This document shows, in pieces, positions 29,314 to 39,226 of a DNA stretch of 64,000 nucleotides. The notes under the pieces are model-generated. The model saw only the letters and a list, made by a program, of their open reading frames with translations, was not told where the DNA came from and ran no database searches. The DNA comes from Xiphias gladius (Eukaryota; Chordata; Actinopteri; Istiophoriformes; Xiphiidae), in contig NC_053414.1 of assembly GCF_016859285.1 (NCBI RefSeq), positions 3,867,017 through 3,931,016 of the forward strand, written 5' to 3'. Both the position numbers and the translations under genes were made by a program. How positions within the stretch are numbered: the stretch's first letter is position 1; each line of letters starts with the position of its first letter.

Positions 29314-31066
29314 ATTACGTCATGATTAAGACTTTCACCGTTATAACAGGTAGAGCCATAAAACCTAACGTGGGCCGTTTGGTGTCATTTCTGCTTCATC
29401 AGCTCAGATTTAACGAACCGCTGGTTCTGGTTCTTGTCCCCTTATCGAGAGAGAAAAAAAGAAAAAAGAAAAATCTTCCTGTACGTTGAAGCAGATTAAG
29501 GCAGTGAGCAGTTTTCTGTCATAAATGCGGAGTCATTGTGTTACACTTCAAACATTCCCCCCGTGCAGTGCTCTCGGTGTTCAACGTTTCCAGACCTCCG
29601 TCAAAAAGCTGCACCATCATACCCTGAGGCGGGCGGTCGTCGATCGACCGCCATCCTCCCTGCGTCCGTTCTATTTCGTGCAGTCCGTTTTATATCACGT
29701 TCAACTGCTGACGCTGTAGATGGAAGCTGAGCGGGCCCAGATCCAGCTGTGCCACGCCACCTCCGCGTTGAGTAGAAAGAACCCTGGTACCGACGGCAGT
29801 GAGGTTAAATACCACCTGAGCAGGACCACCGACTCCACACAAGCCTGACTTAATGCCCCAGAACCGGCGGACTGTGGAGACGTGGTCTCAGCTCATTCAT
29901 CTGATGTGGACTGCAAGACCTTCAGAGCAAGGCCGAACGTTCGGGGGGGTCACGCGACAGTTTGCGTACAGACTCACTATTGATGAACCAGATGGTTGCC
30001 ATGGTGACGGAGAAGAAGGTGTCCGGCTGCATGGGGACCGGGACCAGAGCGGCAGTGAGGGAGAAGAGGAAGAAGATGGCGATCAGGCTGAAGGCCACAC
30101 GGACGCGCTCCCTCACCCTGCAGAGAGAAGAGAGGGAAGAAAACTAAACAAAAACACGTTTATCACCAACCGGTACAAGTTTATTCACGTTTCACGGTTT
30201 AAGTAAAGCTCCTAACGGCGTCATTAACCGACCACTGATACAGGAAAGAGTTGAGCAGGGTGAAGAGCAGCAGGGGCAGCTGGGAAAGCAGGGCCATCCA
30301 GCTGTCATAGTTGTAGTCTCTGGTCGCGCCGCCCGATGTGCCGTTAGCGGTGACGTTGGGAACGCCGAGGCGCTCGTTGAAATACTTTAGCAAAGAGGGG
30401 AAAAGGAGAAAGAAGGAATTCAACGCACAACAACGCTGACATAATAAGACAAATATTATTTTCCGCGTTTGTGCACCACGTCATATTTTCACTTTTCTTC
30501 TGTTTTTCACAGCAGGAAAGGTTTTACTGAAACTGATCAATGAATCAGTGAGTGGAAACGTTATCAGTGAGACAACTGAGTGATTCGCGTTTATCAAACA
30601 CCAAACATCTGCCGCTCCGCATCCTCTGCGTTTCCGAAACTTGAGGATGTGCTGATTGTTTCTGTTTCAGCTTGAGAAAATGATTATAAATGAGGGGCAT
30701 TTGTCTTCGTCCCCAAAAGACCAGAAGACGAAAAGTCAAAAAACTCGTGTGTGCATAATCTGAGCAGGTTGTAGTGTCTCCTCAGGACACACGGACGCTT
30801 TTTTTCCCTCTGTAGCCTGAAGAAGGAGGCGTGGGGGTGAAACCTGAGAGGCCGTGATGAAGAAGTTCCAGGGCAGCAGCGTTCCCAAACCCAGCGCGAA
30901 GATGATGACGGCAACAGCCTGAAAGCTGTGGAACAGAAAACCCTTTGGTGAGCTGCTCTGAGTCCGAGCTCTGTGGTTCTATGCCCCAGAGTTCCCTACG
31001 TTGCTTTATTACCAAACATCGAACTCACCGGTCAGCAGGTGGACTCCGGTTCCTCTCGTTCCACAT
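25603..31066 (-). CDS. slc29a2: Equilibrative nucleoside transporter (SLC29 family, ENT2-like)
   Basis: Twelve coding exons on the minus strand: 31066-31029, 30925-30844, 30384-30233, 30117-29978, 29269-29135, 28748-28651, 28264-28189, 28045-27942, 27219-27111, 26862-26777, 26489-26293 and 25714-25603 (stop TAG). Phases agree at every junction and total 442 aa; human ENT1 and ENT2 are about 456. The family should have 11 membrane spans. TM1 carries FALGLGTLLPWNFFITASQ, and the TM1-2 loop has N-glycosylation sequons (NVT, NGT). Other family blocks are LLSQLPLLLFTLLNSFLYQ, MSGQGLAGIFAAIAML, GYFITPCVAAL and FAFSNGYLASLCM. The C-terminus is GSLMTFFLVLGLALGASLSF. Known role: facilitated diffusion of nucleosides and nucleobases across the plasma membrane. 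Several blocks resemble ENT2 more than ENT1, including Ile at residue 36, which aligns with hENT1 Met33 and hENT2 Ile33. An slc29a1 paralogue cannot be fully excluded. The donor of the third exon (gtcggt) is weak. Confidence 0.9.
29273..29311. repeat. (CA)n microsatellite at an slc29a2 splice acceptor
   Basis: On the minus strand this reads as about 19 TG units ending in cag at the 5' edge of the exon 29269-29135. The repeat takes the place of a pyrimidine tract. Confidence 0.95.
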
Positions 31067-31224
31067 CCTGTGGTTCCTGCCGCGTTTCTGCTCAGAGGTT
31101 GAGAGAGGGTTTTAGAGAACCGGTCATGGTGACGACGTGCAGCGACGAGTGTTGACGCCTCGCGCATCACCGCACCTATCCCTCCCTCTTCCCTTTCCGC
31201 CCTTCTCTTCTTCTCTTCTCTTGT

Positions 31225-31700
31225 GCGGCCTGTCTGTCCCCACTTTCTCTCCTCCTCAGCTCTGGCGGGGGGCGTGGCTATCGGTTCCCTGCCGCTAAAT
31301 CCCCGAGCACCTGCAACTCGTCAACTCATGGACTCGATGAGCGACTGCAGGGTTTTAAACCCCCCCCCCCTCGCCAGATCATTCAGCTCACCTACGTGGC
31401 ACAAGCCTTTGTCTGTCCCCACTTTGTCTTCTCTCCCTCAAGCGTGTCTGGCGGGGCGTGGCTATCCGGTTCCCTGGCCCGCCAATCCCCCCCGAGCACC
31501 TGCAACTCGTCAACTCATGGACTCGACGAGCGACTGCAGGGTTTTAAACCCCGCCCCCCAGTCTTCGCCAGATCATTCAGCTCACCTACGTGGCACAAGC
31601 CTTTGTCTGTCGTCCCAGTTTGGATCGCCCTCCACCCGCCCCCTTGTCCTGTGACAACTCCGGCTCGCCACAATAAAACCGCCTTTAAACTGCAGACGGT
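31225..31700 (+). repeat. Tandem ~180-195-bp repeat, two units plus partial third, ending in AATAAA
   Basis: Unit 1 is 31231-31409, unit 2 is 31410-31603 and a partial third follows. Each starts tgtctgtcccc-actttg and includes gagcacctgcaactcgtcaa, ctcatggactcga-gagcg and ccagatcattcagctcacct. The array ends cgccacaataaaaccgcctt, which looks like a retroelement or LTR polyadenylation end. It lies within the likely 5' intron of slc29a2. Confidence 0.65.
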
Positions 31701-33110
31701 TTCCTTATCTGTCTGCTGTCTTTTGGGTCTAGAATTGAACTAAAGTAACAGTATCGTAGACGTAATAAACGACAGTAGACCTAAAGTCCATTTCCTCGTC
31801 CATCTAATCACAGAGTCACTGAGTCAGTGAGTTTAACATGAACGTCCCTCGACCGTCTCTTCCCTTGAAGATACAGCCTGGACGTTTCGGGCCATAAAGG
31901 GGACAAAATCATCTCAATGAGCTCTTTACGTTTCGAATCTTCCGTCCTCGCTTTGTAAAAAGATGCCACGGTGTGAGACACGTGTTTCGAATGCAGTTCG
32001 ACTGGACTAAATCTCATCCCTTCCACAATCTGACCCAAGGAGCCCAGACTTGAAGCCCGACCCGCCTCAAGCCGCAGCCCCGTCTTAGACCCGCGGACTC
32101 ACGAGCGGAGTCCCCTTAAAAATCAAGTCCGGAGATCCAACTACCATCGGCGGACAATCCGCACAAGCGCCATCTTTTGATGAAGACCGCGGCATGCACC
32201 CGAAAGCTCCGGGAAAAGGCGAGTAAGTGGGCGTTGAATTAATTTTTATTTTTATTTTTTTAAAGCAGATAATCTGTTTGGGATCTGGGAGATCGGAGGA
32301 GGGATTTGCTCGGCAAACACCTGATGTTTTATGAAATGAAAAAACAGGTATTTCCTGTATTTTACATAACAGGCACCTGCAGGTGACTTTTCCCGGGAGT
32401 TAAATTACACACGGCTTCATTACGGAAGCTCCGCGCCCTTGTTTTTCTTAAATCCCTTCCATGTGTCTTTGCGGGGTCCTTGGTGTGAAAGGAGCTTTGG
32501 ACTTGAAGTCCACCGGACTGCGGAACTTCCTGTTGAAACAGGGATTTCAGGATCTTTGGCGGTCGCCTTGTGGCCCCTGGGATCGTTTCGTGTTCTGATA
32601 AAAGCGTCTCTGATGCTCCCTTTTTTTTTTCCCTCCATTGTGTCAAAGAAACAGGAAGCAATCTGCCTCTTTTTAATGCAGTAAAACCATCATTCGTTGG
32701 TTAATTCGGGTCATATGAACACTGACAATTAAGCACCGATGAGTCTCATTTGTTTTTTATTTTGGTTTAGGAACTAATTTGAATTGATCAAAAAAGTGCC
32801 CACATTTGTGCCGAGCCTACTTTTTATTCCTGCATTTTTTTCCCGGATCGGTTCAGATTTCCTGCCCGCGGCAGTGAAGGCGACGCGCATCGTTTTGTTT
32901 GTTTGTTGTTGTTTGTTTGTTTGTTGTTGTTTGTTTTTAACGTAACATCCTGTTTGTACATCAGTCGGTGACAATAAGTTTTCTGGCTGAGCAGCAGCTG
33001 CTGAACTGAACAAATCTCGCCGTCGAGGTGAAAGTCGCCAGAAAGGTTTAACAGCGGCATCAATTTCAGCAGTTCGGGTTTTAAAATACGTCCGGTAGCC
33101 TGACACCGAC
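31701..33110. other. Probable slc29a2 5' intron, no gene seen
   Basis: Open frames on the minus strand (for example 32362-32661) carry no recognisable domain. A TTTG simple repeat lies at 32895. Confidence 0.45.
32895..32940. repeat. (TTTG)n/(TTG)n simple repeat
   Basis: A GTTTGTTTGTTGTTG unit occurs twice in tandem, followed by a T-rich end, in the slc29a2 5' region. Confidence 0.8.
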
Positions 33111-33252
33111 ATAACGTTTCATTCACGCGCCTCTTTTGCTCGAGGCGCCGTTTTCAAAGTCAGCAGGTGTAGATAAGAGTCGACGTGTAACCAACCCATT
33201 CAGAATCCCATTGGAAAAATCGCCACTTTTAGCCAGGGAAGACGGAGCTCAC

Positions 33253-33430
33253 CTGGGAGTCGCAGCGGGGTGTCTTGTCTCGTTTTGTTTTTCCCGCGGG
33301 TCGCACAGGTGGACCAAACGCGCGAGGCGGCTGAGGGCGCGCGAACTCGGCGCCCGTCTCGCGACAGCACTGCTGCCAAAGTGACACAACCCGGAAGAAA
33401 GCGGACGTCCGAGGCCATGTGACAGTAAAC
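33253..33430 (-). promoter_or_regulatory. slc29a2: Probable CpG-rich promoter and 5' noncoding exon of slc29a2
   Basis: On the minus strand this CG-dense block ends in CTCCCAG|gtgagc, a strong donor with the exon edge at 33253. The first coding exon of slc29a2 has a good acceptor (ctgagcag) at 31088-31089, so it is preceded by an intron. Joining the two would give a noncoding exon, a ~2.2-kb intron and then the exon holding the ATG at 31066. The transcription start is not defined. This is inferred from base composition and splice signals only. Confidence 0.5.
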
Positions 33431-34384
33431 AAACAAAGAGAGGCTGAGACGCTTTTCATTACTCTAATATTAATCTTACATTATTACCTTAAGGAATTAT
33501 TATTAGTAATGTTAGGGTGTGTTCAGATCACAGCGACTGTTCTGGTGCCACCGCTGAATGTCCTGGCCGGTGAAATGTCGCAGCTCCGGTCCCGGTGCCA
33601 CCTTTAAAACCTGCTGACAAATGGGCGGATAGGCTGCCATTAAAACAATGACCAAGCAATAATGGCAATAATGGAAATTCTGCTTTTAAACAATGTCCCC
33701 GGATCGTTAATGTCTTAACATTCACCCCGAACTGTTAAGAAGACTCGATTTTAGACCTGACCCGTGTTGGATAAAGGGGGTTAGAGGGAGAGTGGGACAA
33801 TATAACTACTCATAGCAACAAGTCACTGAATCAAAAGGCTGAAATAATAATGATTTTTCACTTTTAATTTTAATAATAAATTGAGAAAATAAAACATAAC
33901 TGTATAGAAAATTGCAGTTAATATTTTGTATTACTTTTAAAATTAATAATTAAAAAAAACATTTATATTTTCTATTTTATCTTAACATCTGCTTTTCCCG
34001 CTGTGACACGTCAAAATGTTTAGGGAGGAAATGATCGATAACCTCTCCTGCAGGCGGTGGTGGTGGTGATGGAGTCGCTGCTGGTCCACGCAGGGGTTGC
34101 CGGAGGAGGCCACGTCCCTGAGGGGACCCCCGGGGGGCAAAAGGTTTGCCGCTGGGCCCCCGTTGACCACCCCAGACCTCCTGGTTCCTCTGCGCTGTGT
34201 GCGCGGCGGACTGAACGTGGTCCACAGACCAAGCGGGACTCCTGCGCTGGAAAACTACATGGCCCCAGGGTGTCAGCGTCTCAGTTAGTGTGTTGTAACT
34301 TGATTAAACGAATTTTATTTAAGCATGTTTCCCCTGTGAGAACAATATGATACTAAATATAAAAAGTGTTCCACCCCCCTAGTC
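33431..34384. other. Intergenic between slc29a2 and peli1, no gene seen
   Basis: AT-rich to about 33970, then moderately GC-rich to 34290. Overlapping open frames at 33977-34350 have no recognisable product. Confidence 0.45.
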
Positions 34385-34799
34385 AGGCTGCTATAGGCCT
34401 AGACTTCCCAGGGGACTTCCCATGATGCACCGAGCTCCTCTCTCCTCCTCTTCCTCTCCATCCGTACTCATTCATATCCCATCAGTGCTCGTATTAACTT
34501 CACTTCTCTCTCCTGTAGCTTTGTCCTGCTCCTCTCTCTCCTCTCTCCTCCGTCGCTCTCTGCAGGTTTTTCTGCCCCTGGTGCTGCAGAGTCTGGATCT
34601 GTGACTGCAGACCACCTGCTGTCCCATGATCCTGCTCAACACCCACCGCTTCAACTATTATGATTATGGTTACTATTATTACATTTAGTTTTATTAGTTC
34701 ATTATTGTTCAACCTATTATTATATTTATTAGTTTTATTATATGTCTCATTATTTTTATACATCTTTATGTGGAACCTGTACTGTGCTGTTGTCTTTCC

Positions 34800-35029
34800 T
34801 CCCTCCTGCCCCCCCTTGCTCTCTCTCTCTCGCCCCCCCTCTTTCGCCCCCCCCTCTCTCCGTCTCTGTCTTTCTCTCTCCCTCTCTCCCTCTCTCGCTC
34901 TCTCCCTCTCTCTCGCTCTCTCTCTCTCTCCCTTGCTCCCTCTCTCTCTCTTTCTCGCCCTCCCTCGCTCCCCCCCTCTCTTTCTCGCCCTCCCCCTCTC
35001 TCTCGCTCCCTCTCTCTATCTCTCTCTCG

Positions 35030-35070
<41 letters not shown>

Positions 35071-35197
35071 CCTCTCTCTCTCCCTCTCTCTCTCTCTCTC
35101 TGTCTTGCCCTCCCTCTCTCTCTCCCTCTCTGTCTTGCCCTCCCTCTCTATCTCTCTCTCTCTCTCTCGCCCTCCCTCTCTCTCTCTCTCTCTCTTG

Positions 35198-35234
<37 letters not shown>

Positions 35235-35304
35235 TGTCTTTCTCTCTCCCTCTCTCCCTTGCTCCCTCTCTCTCTCTCGCCCTCCCTCTCTCTCTCTCTC
35301 CCTC

Positions 35305-35345
<41 letters not shown>

Positions 35346-35672
35346 TGCCCTCCCTCGCTCCCTCTCTCTTGCCCTCCCTCTCTCGCCCTCTCTCTCTCTC
35401 TTTCTCTCTCTCTCTCGCCCTCTCTCTGTCTTTCTCTCTCCCTCTCTCCCTTGCTCCCTCTCTCTCTCTCTCGCCCTCCCTCTCTCTCTCTCTCTCTCTC
35501 TCGCCTCCCTCTCTCTCTCTCTCTCTGTCTTGCCCTCCCTCTCTCGCCCTCTCCCTCTCTCTCTTGCCCTCCCTCTCTCTCTCTCTCTCTGTCTTGCCCT
35601 CCCTTGCTCCCTCTCTCTCTCACTCCCTCTCTTGCCCTCCCTCTCTCGCCCTCTCTCCCCCTTTCTCTCTCA
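34800..35672. repeat. (CT)n/(CCCT)n polypyrimidine tract, ~870 bp
   Basis: The strand is almost entirely pyrimidine, made of ctctct runs punctuated by cgccctcc and cttgccctcc motifs, consistent with higher-order tandem duplication. Such tracts can form triplex (H-DNA) structures. Confidence 0.95.
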
Positions 35673-35766
35673 ACCCAGCCGGTCTACGCAGATGGCCGCC
35701 CACCATGAGCCGGGTTCCGCTCAAGGTTTCTACCTGTTAAAAGGGAGTTATTTTCTTGCCACTGTC

Positions 35767-35820
35767 ACCCAACATTCCCCCATGAACAAGCACTCGCTTG
35801 CTCATGGGGGAATGTTGGGT
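35767..35820. repeat. 24-bp-arm hairpin inside the repeat tail
   Basis: Arms 35767-35790 and 35797-35820 are reverse complements with one mismatch, around a 6-base loop. The related tail copy at 61045 has only the right arm, so the left arm is a local inverted duplication. Confidence 0.88.
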
Positions 35821-36139
35821 CTCTGTAAATATACCTATAAAGAGTCCGGTCCAGACCTGCTCTACATGAAACGTGCCCTGAGATAACATCTGTCATGATT
35901 CGGCGATATACGAAATTGAATTGATTGAATTCCTGCCTGCAAACCAAATTTCCCTCAGGATGGTAATGAAGTTAAAGTGTGAAGATGTTAAAAATAGATT
36001 TTGGCAGGAGGCCACAAACCAAGACGGGGCCCAAGACTAGGTAATGATGAAGATCATGCCTCGGTTGATATTGTACTTAGAGGGTGCAGAGTCCCCTGGA
36101 GATTAACAGATAATTGAATGGCCAAAAACCCCAAGTTCA

Positions 36140-36480
36140 CTGCGTGAATTGTACTTTTTTTTTTTAATATTGTACTTTTTACCCCTTCAGCCTCAGTTAC
36201 TTTACAGATTCAGCTCAATATTTAGTCAAAAAATAAATTAAGATGCATTATTATGAATTAAACTCCCCTCAAATACATAAGGTAGTCAAAATTATCCCCA
36301 ACTTTACCAGCTGCAACTTTAGTGACACTTGCACATGAATGTATCAATAATGATGTTTCCAGTAATATAATATACATTATTATTCATGGGCCCTTCTGCA
36401 TAATGACTGCTTTTTCTTTGGGTGCTGGTATTCTGTATGTTGATGCTAATACTTTAAAGATTACATCATTCTGATAAATA
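36140..36480. repeat. Dispersed repeat of the aagtactt type
   Basis: Shares ttactttacagattcagctc, gcattattatgaatta, accagctgcaactttagtga and cacttgcac ... atcaataatga with the copy at 38090-38370. Confidence 0.6.
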
Positions 36481-38089
36481 CATTTGTCATTTCCAACCCT
36501 TTTCTGTCATTTCAAAAACTTTTTACATGTATTATTTTGAAAAACTGAAGATTATTTTCTCTCTTTTGAAATTAAACCTCTAAATACCACATGGACTTTC
36601 TTTTGTTTTCACAGCTATAACACCAGATGGCCCCACACACTGCCAACTCCACCCCTATGAAGGCAGCATATCCAAGAGTAAAATACAGCAGAATACATCC
36701 ACACTGCATTCGTCTGCCAGCGACATCCGCTGAAGCGGAACAAAAGAGAACTGAAACTTGTGGAAGGTTAAAGAGGTGGAAAAGGAAACATTAAGTCCAC
36801 TTGGTCTGTAAATCTTTCAAGTGGATTTCAACTGAGACAAATACTCCCAGAAAGTGACACGGTGACATATCGTGACTTAAATGAAAGATATGACTTCTTT
36901 TCCAGGAGCTGAGATAAGTTTGAAGTTTAATGCTTCCCTGCTGGTTTGTCCTGTCCTGCACTGTTGCACACGGTTCACTGTGTAGATTTGACTTGAATAG
37001 AAATAATAAGGTTTACTTTGTGTTATGTTCTATCTGACTACAGCCAGAAGCATGTTCTTCATGCTGCAGTAACTTCAGTATATATGCAGTGCAGCAGTAG
37101 TTTTTTCTTCACAACGGATTTGTTTCATTTCATACATGTTTGACACACACATTCTTGACCCAGCACAAAACGTATGACCCATTCAAAGCATTTAAAGCAC
37201 AGTGTCTCTCTGTTTGCTGCATCATTTCCAAACATAGCGAAAGGGATTCTTCACAACCTTGCAGCCCAAAAGTTGGGTCCCATTGGCTTAGAAGTGATTT
37301 ATAAAGCATCAGAAAGTAATTTATACATTTTATAACACCACTGAGTGTGTGTGTGTGTGTGAGAGAGTGAGAGAGAGAGAGAGAGAGAGACCAGCTTGAC
37401 TAAAAAGTGGAAGTTCTGGTTTTGAACTTTCACAATAAAACACCTCTTAATGCTGCAGTTTTCCTTTGTGTCTCTTTTTCAACTTACATCCATCAGATGG
37501 AAATATTCTATATGTCTATATGTTTGTTTTCTTTAGAAAGTTTCTCCACTAGAATTTAAAAATAAAGTTACATGAGGTAAAAGTAAGTTTGACTGCAGAC
37601 CACACACCAGAGGGTCAGTGAGGTTAACAGAAAAGGTTTTCTCTTTATTCCTCTAAACCCCCCCCCCCTCAGCTTCAGCTTCAACTTTCTTAACATCCCA
37701 AAGGAAACTTGGTCTGCAGACAGGCATCAAACGTGCAGTTCAAAGGAACAAACCACTGGCAAGGAGCAGCAGTAATCTACAGTCAAAGGCAAGAATATGG
37801 TATAAAAAATGGTTACATCAAATGAAAATATTGACAAGAAATGCAGCTAGACCTACCGTTTAGAAACCGAAACAGCAGATCAAGCTGACGACAGACGGTG
37901 GAACACTTCTACCATTGTGTGTTTAAAAAAAGTCAGTGTTGCTCAGGTTACACAGTTTGTAAAAAGACACTTAAATCCGATTTTTGTGGGCAGATGAGCT
38001 AAGTGTCACCACTGGACTGAAAAACATAGTGTTACCGACAACTACTTCAGACACAGCAGCTTGGAAACATCTTGTTTCATATCAGTGGT
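36481..38089. other. Intergenic upstream of peli1, no gene seen
   Basis: AT-rich sequence with the GT-GA microsatellite at 37348. No exon-like frame was found. Confidence 0.5.
37348..37390. repeat. (GT)n-(GA)n compound microsatellite
   Basis: GT units pass into GA units in DNA without genes upstream of peli1. Confidence 0.85.
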
Positions 38090-38375
38090 TGAATGTAAGT
38101 GGGTACATGCACTCAAGCACTGTACTTAAATATAATTTTGAGGTACTTCTACTTCATCTGACTTATACTCCACAAGAGTTCAGAGGGAAATGTTGTAATT
38201 TTTACTCTTTAGTTACTTTGCAGATTCAGATTATTAGCACAAAATAAAAACAACTAATAAACTGCAATGTATTATTATGGATTAAGATATCTGGTAGTAA
38301 TTAGCCCGACATTACCAGCTGCAACATTAGTGACGCTCGCACTTTTATGCATCAATAATTATAATCCAGTCCAAG
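38090..38375. repeat. Dispersed repeat of the aagtactt type
   Basis: Starts tgaatgtaagtgggtacatg and includes ggtacttctacttcatctga, ttactttgcagattcagatt and accagctgcaacattagtga. It abuts a Tc1-like relic. Confidence 0.6.
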
Positions 38376-38379
38376 ATGA

Positions 38380-38865
38380 ACTACTATGCAAAGGTCTTAG
38401 GCCCTTTAGATGTTTCCATTCTTCTCCATCACACAATCCCATCAGGAGGCGTCTGGCTGGTCAGGACAACGAGCCCAAACACACAGCCAGAGTCCTGAAG
38501 AACTGTCAACAGAGACCAGAAGAACCAGGAGTCCTGCAGCAGGTGGTCTGGCCCCCACAGAGCCCTGATCTCAAGATCTTGGAGTCAGTCTGGGACCACA
38601 CGAAGAGACAGAAAAGACTGAAACGGACTGAATCCACAGAAAAACCATGGCAGGTTCGCCGAGATGCTTGGTAAAACCCGCCCGCCATGTTCATTGAAAA
38701 ACTGTGCCCAGGTGTACCGCGGAGAACTGGTGCTGGTTTCAAGGCAAAGGGGGGACATAGCAAAAACTGATCTGGTTTAGATTTTTTTTCTGTTTACTGC
38801 AGTTTGTATGAAGGTAGTTGATAAGTAAAAAGTATTCATGACGTTATTGTTGAAAGCTTCCTCAC
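38380..38865 (+). mobile_element. Tc1-like transposon relic (internally deleted), copy 1
   Basis: The open stretch reads QDNEPKHTARVLKNCQQRPE then WPPQSPDLKILESVWDHTKR, a Tc1 transposase block around the second and third catalytic acidic residues (D...E). It starts with gcaaaggtcttaggcccttt and ends with a tgaaggtagttgataag block, both shared with copy 2 at 56625. The N-terminal transposase part is missing, so it is nonfunctional. Confidence 0.75.
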
Positions 38866-38959
38866 TTCCACCATTGTTTAATATTAGTACTTCTTACTTA
38901 CTGGAGACTATCATCTCCAAATACCAGTTTTAATATCCAAGTACTAAGTTTACTCTTCT

Positions 38960-39226
38960 TATTTTGAAAAGCAGAACGGAAGCAGGTGAAGCTTTCGCCG
39001 AGGACTCGTCCAGGACGCAGTTGAGTTGGAACCAGTGCGGAGACGAAGCCAAACCGCGCCGAGGTCCGATGTAATTTAGTCTTCTAACGAGGAAAACTCG
39101 TTAAAGCTACCGGCAGACTCTCAAATAGCGAATACGTGTTTTCTGTTCAGGAACCGCCGGCACCTTCGGCGACCGGAACGGAGACAACCAGCGGATTAAA
39201 CGGCTTAAGGGCGACCCGTAACTTCG
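38960..39226 (+). promoter_or_regulatory. peli1: CpG-rich promoter and probable 5' noncoding exon of peli1
   Basis: A CG-rich island in otherwise AT-rich DNA ends in AACTTCG|gtaagt, a consensus donor at 39227. No open frame links it to the coding exons, so it fits a noncoding first exon followed by a ~6.2-kb intron to the exon holding the ATG at 45542. The transcription start was not located. The block lies just downstream of a Tc1-like relic. Confidence 0.6.

Larger units (their letters stand above)
34385..35925 (+). repeat. Dispersed repeat with giant CT-rich core
   Basis: The head (about 34385-34670) has ggctgctataggcctagact and gctgcagagtctggatctgt. A nearly pure CT/CCCT tract fills about 34800-35672. 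The tail (35673-35925) has ggtttctacctgttaaaagg, gcttgctcatgggggaatgt and a gaaattgaattgattgaatt end. A tail-only copy lies at 61045. Long open frames on both strands of the tract are artefacts of its composition. Confidence 0.75.

Noticed and set aside
34660-35886. Very long open frames (up to 408 aa plus, 285 aa minus) rich in Leu-Ser or Arg-Glu
   Set aside because: They are translations of the CT/GA polypyrimidine tract. All three plus-strand frames and one minus-strand frame are open simply because the tract contains almost no stop codons.
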